Below, piece by piece: positions 8,634 to 17,538 of a stretch of 64,000 nucleotides of DNA (position 1 is its first letter; every line of letters begins with the position of its first letter). The position numbers and the translations under genes were made by a program. The stretch is from Chitinophaga pinensis (GTDB lineage: Bacteria; Bacteroidota; Bacteroidia; NS11-12g; UBA955), in the NCBI GenBank assembly GCA_945871905.1, contig CAMBXL010000005.1, forward strand, positions 1 through 64,000, written 5' to 3'. The notes beneath the pieces were generated by a model that saw only the letters and a program-made list of their open reading frames with translations, had not been told where the DNA came from and did not search any database.

Positions 8634-9179
8634 ATGAATAAAAGCAAAAGAAAATTAATCCTTTACATTTCTTGCTCCTTAGACGGTTACATTGCCAAAC
8701 CTAATGATGACCTCAGTTTTCTTTCTATTGTGGAGCATGAAGGGCAAGACTATGGCTATGCGGACTTTGTGCAATCGGTAGATACTGTTATTATAGGTCG
8801 CAAAACATACGATTGGGTTGTAGGACAAGGTTATGAGTTTCCTCATTCAGACAAGGAATCGTATGTCATTACAAGACAAGCTAGACCCAATAAAGGGAGT
8901 ATAAACTTTTACAAAGGAGACTTAAAATCATTGGTAACGGAATTAAAAAACAAAGAAGGAAAAAATATTTTTTGTGATGGCGGCTCTGAAATTCTCAATC
9001 AACTTTTGACTGACAAATTATTTGACGAACTCATTCTTTCAATAGTTCCAATCATTGTTGGAAACGGAACTAAACTTTTTAAAGAAGGTATTCCAGAACA
9101 AGAACTTAAACTTAAATCGGTCAATCATTTTGAAAAAGGACTTGTTCAATTGCATTATGAGTTGAAAAAGGGTGAATGA
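8634..9179 (+). CDS. dihydrofolate reductase / RibD C-terminal family protein
   Basis: 181 residues of the DHFR-like RibD_C family: strand 1 with the SLDGYI motif (15-20), GRKTYDW (55-61) that binds NADPH, and later DGGSEILNQLL and the C-terminal IPIIVGNGTKLF segment. Length is typical of the stand-alone members annotated as dihydrofolate reductase family proteins. Most of these are not the folate enzyme, and their reductase substrate is unknown. A TAACTTTG box at 8579-8586 may be its promoter. It stands alone. Confidence 0.82.
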   Translation: MNKSKRKLILYISCSLDGYIAKPNDDLSFLSIVEHEGQDYGYADFVQSVDTVIIGRKTYDWVVGQGYEFPHSDKESYVITRQARPNKGSINFYKGDLKSLVTELKNKEGKNIFCDGGSEILNQLLTDKLFDELILSIVPIIVGNGTKLFKEGIPEQELKLKSVNHFEKGLVQLHYELKKGE

Positions 9180-9238
9180 TTTATCTTAAGTATTGTTTCT
9201 TAAAAACAAAAAAAACAACACTTTCAAATAAAAATCTA

Positions 9239-9246
9239 TAAATTTG
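9239..9246 (+). promoter_or_regulatory. TAnnTTTG box just before an ATG (possible leaderless start)
   Basis: TAAATTTG ends 5 bases before the ATG at 9252. Starts in Bacteroidota lie roughly 4-7 bases after this box, so the mRNA would have almost no leader. No clear TTTG box is seen 20 bases upstream, which lowers confidence. Confidence 0.35.
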
Positions 9247-9251
9247 AAGTT

Positions 9252-9605
9252 ATGAAAAACTCAAAAATACTTTTAGCACTCACATTGTTTTTTGGAATAT
9301 TTGCAACAATTAACCTAAATGCTCAAAGTAAAAAATCGCAAACCGAGACTTTCAAAGTTTGGGGAAATTGTGGAATGTGTAAAAAAACAATTGAGAAATC
9401 ATTAAATTCCAAAGGTATTTCAAAAGCGGAATGGAACATGGAAACAAAAATGATGACTGTCGTTTTTAATCCTAAAAAAATAAGTTTATCACAAATTCAT
9501 AAAAAAATTGCAAGTGTTGGTTATGATACTGAACAGGAAACAGCAAGTGATGAAGTTTATAATAAATTGCACGGCTGTTGCAAATACGAAAGAAAAAACA
9601 GATAA
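9252..9605 (+). CDS. secreted heavy-metal-associated (HMA) domain protein
   Basis: 117 residues: signal peptide to about residue 24 (INLNAQ), then one HMA ferredoxin-like fold with the metal-binding GNCGMC (38-43), the helix KKTIEKSLN and the strand WNMETKMMTVVF. HMA domains bind Cu(I) or other soft metals through the two cysteines. Export to the periplasm suggests metal capture there rather than cytosolic chaperoning. The tail adds a second cysteine pair, GCCKYERK. It is first of three closely spaced genes (gaps of 3 and 1 bases), so an operon. Confidence 0.8.
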   Translation: MKNSKILLALTLFFGIFATINLNAQSKKSQTETFKVWGNCGMCKKTIEKSLNSKGISKAEWNMETKMMTVVFNPKKISLSQIHKKIASVGYDTEQETASDEVYNKLHGCCKYERKNR

Positions 9606-9608
9606 GTC

Positions 9609-10133
9609 ATGAGAATTCTATTTTTATTGAGCGCATTAGTTTTACTAAACTTTCAAGCAAATGCACAAATTTCAAAAGCCGAACTCATTGCAAACGGACT
9701 AACCTGTTCTATGTGCAGTAATGCAACATACAATCAATTAAAAACAATCTCTTTTTTAGATAGTATTGACACCGATGTTGAACACACCAAATTTATTTTA
9801 TATTTCAAACAAAATACGCCCTTTGATTTAAAAACAATAAAATCAAAGGTAGAAGATGCTGGATTTTCGGTTGGATCATTGGTACTTTTCATGATGTTTG
9901 ACAACATCGCGGTTGAAAACGATTTTCATTACAATGTGGGTGACATCACATATCATTTTATGGATTCCAAAAAACAAATACTAAATAACATCAGTCAGGT
10001 ACAAGTGATAGACAAAGGTTTTGTAAGCGACAAAGAATATAAAAAATACCTGAAAATGGCTTCAAAATATCCTTGTTACAAAGTTGGTAAAATGGAAAAC
10101 ATCAAAACCTTATATCACTTAAAAGTTATATAA
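9609..10133 (+). CDS. secreted HMA-type metal-binding protein
   Basis: 174 residues with a signal peptide ending near FQANAQ (20) and an HMA domain whose metal motif is LTCSMC (32-36). The domain continues with SFLDSIDTDVEHTKFILYF and IKSKVEDAGF. The last 90 residues form a second region of unknown fold (NDFHYNVGDITYHFMDS). It follows the first HMA gene by 3 bases and precedes the barrel gene by 1 base. Likely the periplasmic partner in a copper or heavy-metal handling set; the metal is inferred. Confidence 0.72.
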   Translation: MRILFLLSALVLLNFQANAQISKAELIANGLTCSMCSNATYNQLKTISFLDSIDTDVEHTKFILYFKQNTPFDLKTIKSKVEDAGFSVGSLVLFMMFDNIAVENDFHYNVGDITYHFMDSKKQILNNISQVQVIDKGFVSDKEYKKYLKMASKYPCYKVGKMENIKTLYHLKVI

Positions 10134-10134
10134 A

Positions 10135-10950
10135 TTGAAAAGGATTTTAGTCTTAATACTATTATCACTATTCGTTTTTGGAACAAAAGCACAGGAATTG
10201 TTTTTATTAACTAATCCTGCCAGCAATGTACCCAAAAATACAATGGTTTTAAGAGGCATGAGTACCTTTTTCCAAAGGACATTAGACCAAACGGTCAGCT
10301 ACCATTTTATGCCTGAAATAGAATACGGCTTGTCCAAAAAGATAATGTTAATAGCCAACGGTTTTGTGAGCAATGAAAACAACAAAGCAACATTTGAAGG
10401 GGCTAGTTTATTAACTCAATACCGTTTTTATTCAAATGATGCAGCAAAAAAACATTTTAGAATGGCAGTTTGGAGCAGAATTGCAATGAACAATGCTGAT
10501 ATACATCAAGAAGAAATTGAACTAAACGGCCAAAATTCTGGCGTAAGGATTGGACTTACAGGAACTCAACTTATACATAAAACTGCGATAAGCTCTACCC
10601 TTTCCTATCAAAAAGCTTTCGATAATTTCATTAATAAATTACCCATTAATTATGCCACTAATTCCGTTGACTATACATTGTCGATGGGACAATTGGTTTT
10701 ACCCAAAAAGTATAAAAGCTTTAACCAAACAAATGTAAACTTAATGCTGGAAATGTTGGGACAAACACACTTAGAAAACAGCAATTCCTTTTTAGACATT
10801 GCACCAATGATTCAATTCATATTCAGAAGTAAAGCAAGACTAGACATTGCATACAGGCGACAATTATATAGCACAATATACAGAACACAGCCCAATGGAA
10901 TTATCATAAACTTTCAGTACAGTATCTTTAATGTGATTAAGAAAAAATGA
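10135..10950 (+). CDS. outer-membrane protein of the HMA operon
   Basis: 271 residues from a TTG start one base after the previous stop. It has a signal peptide (LVLILLSLFVFGTKAQ) and repeated amphipathic strands (YHFMPEIEYGL, FRMAVWSRIAM, GIIINFQYSIF), which indicate an outer-membrane barrel. It resembles the proteins that follow HMA genes in other Bacteroidota and that are usually left as hypothetical. The close linkage suggests it carries or senses the same metal, but nothing in the sequence shows that directly. Confidence 0.6.
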   Translation: MKRILVLILLSLFVFGTKAQELFLLTNPASNVPKNTMVLRGMSTFFQRTLDQTVSYHFMPEIEYGLSKKIMLIANGFVSNENNKATFEGASLLTQYRFYSNDAAKKHFRMAVWSRIAMNNADIHQEEIELNGQNSGVRIGLTGTQLIHKTAISSTLSYQKAFDNFINKLPINYATNSVDYTLSMGQLVLPKKYKSFNQTNVNLMLEMLGQTHLENSNSFLDIAPMIQFIFRSKARLDIAYRRQLYSTIYRTQPNGIIINFQYSIFNVIKKK

Positions 10951-10965
10951 AATAAACAAACTACT

Positions 10966-11235
10966 ATGATAAAGACAATCGCTTACTTCATCGAAATTAT
11001 CAATTGGTTCAAAATAGTATTATCACCAACCATAATAGGGGTAATTTTGGGGTATTTAATTTATTACAATTTTCCAACTAATTACGGTTTAGTTGCAAGT
11101 ATTTCATTGAGTAGTTTAGGGCTAATATTAGGAATAGTTTGGGCTACTAAAATTTGGAAAAACAAAGGTACCTCCTTTTTCATGTCACGCGTGGAGGCAA
11201 GTCCTGATATTGATGAAGCCATAAAGCCCAAATAA
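10966..11235 (+). CDS. small membrane protein
   Basis: 89 residues with two predicted membrane helices (about 19-36 and 43-62) separated by a short turn, and a soluble tail RVEASPDIDEAIKPK. No family recognised. It starts 15 bases after the barrel gene and is probably the last gene of the HMA operon. Confidence 0.55.
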   Translation: MIKTIAYFIEIINWFKIVLSPTIIGVILGYLIYYNFPTNYGLVASISLSSLGLILGIVWATKIWKNKGTSFFMSRVEASPDIDEAIKPK

Positions 11236-11330
11236 TTTGCTTCATAATCATTTATAATAAATGACAACAATCAGTTTAATTATTAAACTGAAGTTTTAGC
11301 TTTACATTTTTATTATCGCAACTAAAATCC

Positions 11331-11846
11331 ATGTCACTAAAAATCATTTATTTACTTTTAATTACCTCTGCTATGAACACCTTAAATGCACAAAAACTTC
11401 AGACAGTTCCATTTGTCAATTTAGCCAAATATGCTGGTAAATGGTTCGAAATAGCTTCATTTCCACAAACTTTTCAAAAAGGCTGTCACAACACCATTGC
11501 AGAATATACCTTGTCTGACAAAGGCTATGTGATTGTTGAGAATAAATGTAACCGAGACAGTTTAACTGGCAAACTTTCTTCAATAAAAGGAAAAGCATTT
11601 GTAGATAAAAACTCAGGCAATGCCAAATTAAAAGTTCAATTTTTCTGGCCATTTAGAGGCAAATACTGGATTATTGATTTGGCAGACGATTATAGTTATG
11701 CAGTGGTAAGCAATCCTAGCAAAAAGTATTTATGGATACTGTGCCGCACATCAACAATGGACAGCGCCATTTACGAGCAAATATTAGAACGATTAAAGCA
11801 AAAAGGATTCGACCTTAGTAAACTTCAAAAAACCAAACATATATAA
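11331..11846 (+). CDS. blc: lipocalin family protein (Blc-like)
   Basis: 171 residues, signal peptide to about residue 20, then the lipocalin first motif YAGKWFEIASFP (34-45) and the bacterial Blc features VENKCNRDSLTG, GKYWIIDLADDYSYAVV and the end segment LWILCRT. Blc proteins bind lysophospholipids or fatty acids at the envelope. Here there is no lipobox cysteine at the cleavage site, so the protein is probably soluble in the periplasm rather than lipidated as in E. coli. It converges with the minus-strand glycosyltransferase at 11861. Confidence 0.85.
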   Translation: MSLKIIYLLLITSAMNTLNAQKLQTVPFVNLAKYAGKWFEIASFPQTFQKGCHNTIAEYTLSDKGYVIVENKCNRDSLTGKLSSIKGKAFVDKNSGNAKLKVQFFWPFRGKYWIIDLADDYSYAVVSNPSKKYLWILCRTSTMDSAIYEQILERLKQKGFDLSKLQKTKHI

Positions 11847-11860
11847 CTAATATATATTAA

Positions 11861-13354
11861 TCATTTTTCTATTGAATCCTTTTCTATACTTTTATACCAA
11901 TAATAGTACTCATCGTGTTTAATCCAATTGGCATAACTCTTAAATAAATAATAGTCTTGATGGAATTGCTTTAATGACACAGAATCTAAATAAAACTTCT
12001 TATTGTATGAAAAATGATAGGTATGAACAGTGTCGGGCAACTGCCATCCAAACACCAAATCAACCTTTTTGCCTCTTTGTACCAAACTATCCCCTGTTTT
12101 TAAAACATCTTGTAAACTTACACTGTCTTTATTTTCTTTGGTAAAATGTGTAAATCGTGCCATCTTCTGTTCTCTTAAAACCCAAAATGGATAAGGATAA
12201 TAATACATGACAGATTCCATAATATAATCAGGTTCAGCAATGATTACCCTTTCTGTCACATGCGACAATTGTAAATAGTGCCCCAATTCATTGGCATTTG
12301 AATTTTTGAAACGGAAGTCCATTCCATAAGCTTGATATCCTTTGTAAAACAAAACTGTTAATATAAATGTAAACGAAATTATACCCAATCCCATCAAATT
12401 TCTAACCGTTGTTGACCTTTTAAAATCCAATTTCAAATCTTCGTAACTACCAATTATTAATGCTATAAATCCAAATATAAACACCCCTTGATGATGGAGG
12501 TAATTTTCTCTAATGTTCTGATGAAAAAAACTCATTATTATCATCAATGCAAAGGCCAAAAGCATAATACTTTTCCTTCTAAAAAAAATCAACAAACTCA
12601 ATAACAGCAGCAACGTTGTTAACTCACGTTCTAAGGGAATTGACAAACCTAACAATTGAGGGAATCCGATTCCAACATCCCACACATGCACCCAAGACAA
12701 CTCATTCCAAGTCCAAGTCTTAACAACAAGACTTTGTTCATTGGGCAAACAAGTTAATACCGCAAAAAAGACAGAAAGTATTACAAGTCCAATCGCTACA
12801 ATTTGACCCATTCTCAATTTTGGGTTTTGTAAGATGTACAAGGTCAAAAATACTGGCGTAAACATGGTTGCATAAAAATTAGTTTGGGGTAGTATTACCA
12901 AACAAATCAATGGCAATAATCCCTCCTTTTTTTGCAACAACATACAGGCAAACCAAAATATCAAAAACACTGATATACCATAATTTCGCGAATTGATGGA
13001 ATATTCATAAAGACCGTAAAACCCAAAAACAATGAGGACAGCAAAAAGCCAATGAATTTTAGTTTTGAACAATAGTAAATAAACAAATCCAAAGGCAAAC
13101 AATAATGACAAAAAGCCTAAAACTAAGGGTGTATTAAACAGCGAATGAAATACTTTTAACAATAAATACCACAATATTGGATGACCTTCATTTTTTAAAT
13201 TCGCAAATAAATCAAGAAAAGAATCCGAAGAAAGGGCAATACTCAAAGGTCTTACTTCATCGCGCCAATAGACATGATTAACAATGCCGTATACGACTAG
13301 AGCTCCCCAAGTTATAAAAACCAAAAGTCGAATACTTCTATCGACTTTTGCCAT
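11861..13354 (-). CDS. GT39-like multi-spanning membrane glycosyltransferase
   Basis: About 497 residues if started at the ATG at 13354, which lies one base after the stop of the asparaginase gene. The longer frame to 13414 would overlap that gene by 59 bases and is less likely. The N-terminal half has the GT-C pattern of PMT/ArnT enzymes: after helix 1 comes WRDEVRPLSIA with the catalytic-type acidic residue, then NEGHPILWYLLL. Ten or so hydrophobic helices follow, then a C-terminal soluble domain. Such enzymes move sugars from polyprenyl carriers. Substrate unknown. Last gene of the pyr operon. Confidence 0.72.
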   Translation of the reverse strand: MAKVDRSIRLLVFITWGALVVYGIVNHVYWRDEVRPLSIALSSDSFLDLFANLKNEGHPILWYLLLKVFHSLFNTPLVLGFLSLLFAFGFVYLLLFKTKIHWLFAVLIVFGFYGLYEYSINSRNYGISVFLIFWFACMLLQKKEGLLPLICLVILPQTNFYATMFTPVFLTLYILQNPKLRMGQIVAIGLVILSVFFAVLTCLPNEQSLVVKTWTWNELSWVHVWDVGIGFPQLLGLSIPLERELTTLLLLLSLLIFFRRKSIMLLAFALMIIMSFFHQNIRENYLHHQGVFIFGFIALIIGSYEDLKLDFKRSTTVRNLMGLGIISFTFILTVLFYKGYQAYGMDFRFKNSNANELGHYLQLSHVTERVIIAEPDYIMESVMYYYPYPFWVLREQKMARFTHFTKENKDSVSLQDVLKTGDSLVQRGKKVDLVFGWQLPDTVHTYHFSYNKKFYLDSVSLKQFHQDYYLFKSYANWIKHDEYYYWYKSIEKDSIEK

Positions 13355-13355
13355 A

Positions 13356-14387
13356 TCAGTGCATTTTAATAGAGTTAAATTGAGGCAGTTGAAGGTCCAC
13401 TGTTTTAGTTTCACCTGTCACCATACCACCAAAATTTTTATTTTCAGTCGCAATGTAATGATGCAAGGTCGCATTATCAGCCTCTGACAAAAGTTGCATT
13501 TTTTCAACAATTGCTTGAGCCACATTGTATTGAGGCCCCATTTTACCATCGTCAATTTTAATACATACCCCCAATTGTTGCTTAACAATACCTAAAGAAT
13601 ATACACCATCAGCGCCTGTTTTACCTATCAACTCCCCTTTTGAAAGCCTCATAAGGTCGGTGCAATATCTGTGTTTACCGGCTATCATTTCAGGGAACTC
13701 TACAATAGAATCAACCATTAATTTGCAAGCATTTTGAACCGATTGGTCGAACTTATTAGGCGCAACTAATTGTCTGTAAGCGATGGCTTGGTTGTAAACA
13801 GGGAAAGAAAAAATAGGTGCAGAACAACCATCAACGCCTTGTTTTATTAAACTCACAGGATACTCATGAAAATCAGAAATAACAGTTAAGATAGTTTGAT
13901 GAAGCGCATGAGTTGGCTGAATATAAGTGGCAATATCTAAATTATTGTAAACGCAATAGGCCAGAAATCCTGCATGTTTTCCACTACAATTGTTGTGAAT
14001 TTTTTGAGGTTTTATGTCATTTTTAATCAACAAATATTGGTCTTCTCTGAGTGTAGGCATTTGAGGACCACATTGTAAATCTTCTTCTTTTAAGCCAATT
14101 TTATTTAAAATAGAACGAACCGTTTCCACGTGGGTTGGTTCACCATTGTGACTCCCGCACATAATTGCTATTTCTTTCCTAGTAAACCCAAAATACTCAA
14201 TAGCGCCAGAACAAAGCAAAGGGATTTGTTGAAAAAACTTAAGTGCAGAACGCGGAAAACAAACTTGTTTTACATCGCCTTGTTGGTATAAAATATGATT
14301 ATCAGAATCTACAACACAGATAACACCACGGTGAAAACTTTCCAAAACGTCTCCACGCATTACTTCTACTAAAATCGGGTTACTCAT
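13356..14387 (-). CDS. asparaginase (asparaginase_II family)
   Basis: 343 residues matching the PF06089-type asparaginases: MRGDVLESFHRG at the start, then MCGSHNGEPTHVE, NNCSGKHAGFLA and VDGCSAPIFSFP, and the C-terminal block GKTGADGVYSLG. These enzymes release aspartate and ammonia from asparagine and are unrelated to the E. coli AnsA/AnsB type. Its first base is shared with the pyrB stop, so translation is coupled. Making aspartate next to PyrB, which consumes it, gives a sensible metabolic pairing. Confidence 0.85.
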   Translation of the reverse strand: MSNPILVEVMRGDVLESFHRGVICVVDSDNHILYQQGDVKQVCFPRSALKFFQQIPLLCSGAIEYFGFTRKEIAIMCGSHNGEPTHVETVRSILNKIGLKEEDLQCGPQMPTLREDQYLLIKNDIKPQKIHNNCSGKHAGFLAYCVYNNLDIATYIQPTHALHQTILTVISDFHEYPVSLIKQGVDGCSAPIFSFPVYNQAIAYRQLVAPNKFDQSVQNACKLMVDSIVEFPEMIAGKHRYCTDLMRLSKGELIGKTGADGVYSLGIVKQQLGVCIKIDDGKMGPQYNVAQAIVEKMQLLSEADNATLHHYIATENKNFGGMVTGETKTVDLQLPQFNSIKMH

Positions 14388-15319
14388 TAATTTTTTGTAA
14401 TATTATTAGCTAGCAAGAACATACAAGCCATTCTGATGGCAACGCCATTCTCCACTTGGTCTAAAATGATACTTAAGTCACTATCAGCAACCTCACTTGT
14501 TATTTCCACGCCTCTATTGATTGGTCCGGGATGCATAATAGTAATTGGTTTATCAAGCTTTTTAATTAAGTCCATTGTTAATCCATATTGTAAACTGTAT
14601 TCCCTTAAAGAAGGGAAATATTTATCATCTTGTCTTTCCATTTGAATGCGCAACATATTGGCAACATCGCACCATTGAAGGGCTTTTTCCAATTGATGTT
14701 CCACTTTTACACCCAACTGTTCTATGTGTTTGGGAATTAAGGTTGTTGGTCCGCAAACCATCACCTCGGCACCTAATTTATTAAGACACAATATGTTTGA
14801 CAAAGCAACTCTACTGTGTAAAATATCCCCCACTATTAATACTTTTTTTCCTGCCACATCGCCATAAGTTTCGCGAATAGAATAAGCATCCAAAAGGGCT
14901 TGAGTGGGATGTTCATGAGTACCGTCACCTGCGTTTAATATAGCAGCATCAATGTGTTTAGACAAAAACACACACGCTCCAGGACTAGGGTGACGCATTA
15001 CCACCATATCCACTTTCATGCTTAATATATTTTTAACAGTATCTATCAATGTTTCACCCTTAGTAACCGAAGAGGAAGAGGATGAAAAGTTGATAATATC
15101 GGCACTTAGTCTTTTTTGGGCAAGTTCGAATGAAATTCTTGTTCTAGTAGAGTTTTCAAAAAACAAATTAGCAACAGTAATATCACGAAGAGAAGGTACT
15201 TTTTTTATCGGACGGTTAATAATGGCTTTAAAGTTATCTGCCGTTTCAAAAATCAGTTGAATATCCGCTTCTGAAAGGTCTTTAATGCCCAATAAATGAT
15301 TTACTGATAATTTACTCAT
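14387..15319 (-). CDS. pyrB: aspartate carbamoyltransferase catalytic subunit
   Basis: 310 residues, the normal length. It joins carbamoyl phosphate and aspartate in the first committed step of pyrimidine synthesis. Visible motifs: carbamoyl-phosphate loop FENSTRTRISFE (55-66), MRHPSPGA, HPTQALLDAY and the aspartate-binding HPGPINRG. No pyrI regulatory gene adjoins it, so it fits the type controlled through PyrR. It overlaps the pyrR stop by eight bases and shares one base with the asparaginase start. Confidence 0.95.
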   Translation of the reverse strand: MSKLSVNHLLGIKDLSEADIQLIFETADNFKAIINRPIKKVPSLRDITVANLFFENSTRTRISFELAQKRLSADIINFSSSSSSVTKGETLIDTVKNILSMKVDMVVMRHPSPGACVFLSKHIDAAILNAGDGTHEHPTQALLDAYSIRETYGDVAGKKVLIVGDILHSRVALSNILCLNKLGAEVMVCGPTTLIPKHIEQLGVKVEHQLEKALQWCDVANMLRIQMERQDDKYFPSLREYSLQYGLTMDLIKKLDKPITIMHPGPINRGVEITSEVADSDLSIILDQVENGVAIRMACMFLLANNITKN

Positions 15320-15848
15320 GCGTTTTTAACCAAACTTTATAATTATTTTCTTGCCAATCTACTTTAACTTTCTGATTTTGACCTCTTGTATCAATGGATT
15401 TACCAACATAATCGGCACTAATTGGATTCTCTCTGTGGTATTTTCTGTCAATCAATACACACAATTCTACTTTATCGGGTCTGCCAAAATCCACCAAAGC
15501 ATCCATGGCACTTCTGATAGAACGTCCTGTGTACAAAACATCATCTATTAAGATAATTTTCAACCCTTCGGTACTAAAAGGAATGTGAATAGGACTGGCA
15601 GACAACTGCTTTTCGGAAGACCTGAAATCATCTCGATAAAAAGTAATGTCCAATTCACCGTAATTGATTTTTTTTCCTATAATTTCTTCAATCTTATTTT
15701 TAATAAACCTAGCTGGCAAAACACCTCTGGGTTGCAAACCAATGATAGCTGTATTAGAAAAATCATCGTAGTTCTCTATCAACTCATAAGCCAACCTGTT
15801 GAGGGTTACAATAAGTTTGTGGTGATCAAATAATAATTTTTCTTCCAT
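15312..15848 (-). CDS. pyrR: bifunctional pyr operon regulator / uracil phosphoribosyltransferase
   Basis: 178 residues of the type I phosphoribosyltransferase fold with the PRPP loop IDDVLYTGRS (101-110) and the flexible-loop YRDDFR. PyrR binds UMP and pyr mRNA to control attenuation in Firmicutes and can have UPRT activity. In Bacteroidota its RNA-binding role is less well established. It starts three bases after the EVE gene stop and leads directly into pyrB. I did not identify a clear PyrR-binding loop upstream, since the preceding gene is abutting. Confidence 0.93.
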   Translation of the reverse strand: MEEKLLFDHHKLIVTLNRLAYELIENYDDFSNTAIIGLQPRGVLPARFIKNKIEEIIGKKINYGELDITFYRDDFRSSEKQLSASPIHIPFSTEGLKIILIDDVLYTGRSIRSAMDALVDFGRPDKVELCVLIDRKYHRENPISADYVGKSIDTRGQNQKVKVDWQENNYKVWLKTHE

Positions 15849-15851
15849 TGT

Positions 15852-16262
15852 TTATTTCGTTTCGGAAAGTTCTAAAATGATATCAAATTCATATTGAGTT
15901 AGCTTCATAACACTCAAACGACCTTGTTTAACTAAACCAATATTTGCCAAACGACTGTCATTTTTTATTTGTTCTAAAGTAACTGTTTTTTTGAGTGTTT
16001 GAAATGGTGCAACATCCACAACAACCCAATTGGCATCTTCGGTTGTAGGGTCTTGGTAATGTTCTTTAACTATTTTTACAATTCCCACAATCTCTTTACC
16101 TTCATTGCTGTGATAAAAGAAACACAAATCCCCTTTTTTCATTTCTTTGAGGTTATTTCTTGCTTGGTAATTGCGAACACCGTCCCAAAAAGTCTTCTTG
16201 TCTGCCAACATTTGTTGCCAAGAGTACTTAAATGGCTCCGATTTTATCAACCAATGATTCAT
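15852..16262 (-). CDS. EVE domain-containing protein
   Basis: 136 residues covering one complete EVE domain (PUA-like, thymocyte nuclear protein 1 type): MNHWLIKSEP at the start, then FWDGVRNYQARNNL, GDLCFFYHSN and VDVAPFQTLKK. EVE domains recognise modified bases in nucleic acids; some are fused to restriction or defence enzymes, but single-domain ones like this are widespread. First gene of the minus-strand operon EVE-pyrR-pyrB-asparaginase-GT. The ATG is at 16262; a TTCATTTG box sits a few bases upstream on the minus strand, so the leader may be very short. Confidence 0.88.
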   Translation of the reverse strand: MNHWLIKSEPFKYSWQQMLADKKTFWDGVRNYQARNNLKEMKKGDLCFFYHSNEGKEIVGIVKIVKEHYQDPTTEDANWVVVDVAPFQTLKKTVTLEQIKNDSRLANIGLVKQGRLSVMKLTQYEFDIILELSETK

Positions 16263-16428
16263 TCATGCAAATGAAATGAAAAAAAATTGACTTTTCAACA
16301 GAAACAAAGAAAGATTATTCACTTAATATCTTGATAACTTAAGAGACAATCTTTCTTAATTAATTTTCAACATGAATAAAATCTAATAATAAAATTTGTA
16401 CTTTTGCTGTCACAAATAAGAATACGTT

Positions 16429-17538
16429 TTGGAAAATTTCATTGTATCAGCTAGAAAATATCGCCCTTCCGTTTTTGACGAAGTGGTGGGTCAAAGGCAT
16501 ATTACTGATACATTACTCAATGAAATCAACTCCAATCAACTAGCGCAATCATTTTTATTTACTGGCCCAAGAGGTGTTGGTAAAACAACTTGTGCCCGTA
16601 TTTTAGCTAAGATTGTAAATCAAACTGAAAATGACAATCCTGACAACGATTACAGTTTCAATATCTTTGAACTAGATGCTGCAAGCAACAACTCTGTTGA
16701 TGACATTCGTGGTCTTATAGAACAAATTAGAATCCCGCCACAAACTGGTAAATACAAGGTTTATATTATTGACGAGGTTCACATGTTGTCCTCACAAGCT
16801 TTTAATGCTTTTCTAAAAACCCTTGAAGAGCCTCCTAAATATGCGATTTTTATTTTAGCGACGACTGAAAGACATAAAGTTCTTCCCACAATATTATCTC
16901 GCTGCCAAATCTTCAATTTCAGAAGAATTCAGGTTAACGATATGGTAGAGCATCTTAAAAAAATTGCTTTAAAAGAAAATATCGAAGTTGAGGAGGAAGC
17001 CCTCCACGTTATTGCTGAAAAAGCAGATGGCGGTTTGCGTGACTGTTTATCAATATTCGACCAAATGGTTAGTTTTTCTAAAGGGAAAATTACCTACGAA
17101 AAAGCCATTGAAAACTTAAATATTCTTGATAGAAGTGTTTACTTCAAAATGACTGAAGCAATTATAAGTCAAGATATTGCCCAAACACTAAATTCATTTG
17201 ACAACATCATCCAACTTGGTTTTGATGGTCAATTATTCCTAAACGGATTAAGCGACCACTTCAGAAATCTATTGGTTTGCAAAAACACAAATACACACAA
17301 ACTTTTGAATGTAAGCGAAAACCACAAAGAACGCTACAAAATTCAAAGTGAGGAGTGCCAATTGTCTTTCTTACTCAACGCACTAAATATCAACAACCAA
17401 TTTGATATTGAATACAAAATGAGTAAAAACCAACGTTTACACATTGAACTTGCCCTATTAAAACTCTGCCACATTAAAAGTTTAATTCAATCTAATTTAT
17501 CATTGGAAGAATTAAAAAAAAAAGTGATGAGTATATAG
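16429..17538 (+). CDS. dnaX: DNA polymerase III subunit gamma/tau, unshifted (gamma-like) product
   Basis: Clamp-loader ATPase read from a TTG start. Walker A GPRGVGKTT (46-54), Walker B DEVH (115-118), sensor 1 LATTE and arginine-finger SRC (157-159) are all present. The four zinc cysteines found in E. coli DnaX between Walker A and DAASN are absent, as I recall for flavobacterial DnaX. The zero frame stops at 17536 after 369 residues, close to the end of the third clamp-loader domain. This follows ten A at 17514-17523. Reading shifted by -1 there continues to 18134 and gives 568 residues, a usual full length. A TACTTTTG box lies at 16399-16406. Confidence 0.88.
   Translation: MENFIVSARKYRPSVFDEVVGQRHITDTLLNEINSNQLAQSFLFTGPRGVGKTTCARILAKIVNQTENDNPDNDYSFNIFELDAASNNSVDDIRGLIEQIRIPPQTGKYKVYIIDEVHMLSSQAFNAFLKTLEEPPKYAIFILATTERHKVLPTILSRCQIFNFRRIQVNDMVEHLKKIALKENIEVEEEALHVIAEKADGGLRDCLSIFDQMVSFSKGKITYEKAIENLNILDRSVYFKMTEAIISQDIAQTLNSFDNIIQLGFDGQLFLNGLSDHFRNLLVCKNTNTHKLLNVSENHKERYKIQSEECQLSFLLNALNINNQFDIEYKMSKNQRLHIELALLKLCHIKSLIQSNLSLEELKKKVMSI
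17514..17523 (+). other. A10 slippery run at the end of the dnaX zero frame
   Basis: Ten consecutive A, read TTA AAA AAA AAA GTG in the zero frame. One extra A in the mRNA, loss of two, or a -1 ribosomal slip opens the tau frame. Loss of one A gives a stop immediately (AAG TGA). GGAAG lies at 17505-17509, five bases upstream, and a weak 5-base stem (17536-17540 with 17551-17555) lies downstream. In other bacteria dnaX uses slippage at A-runs to make two products. Confidence 0.6.

Noticed and set aside
13354-13414. Longer N terminus for the membrane glycosyltransferase
   Set aside because: The extra 20 residues overlap the end of the asparaginase gene and are polar; the ATG at 13354 lies one base after that stop and directly before the first helix.
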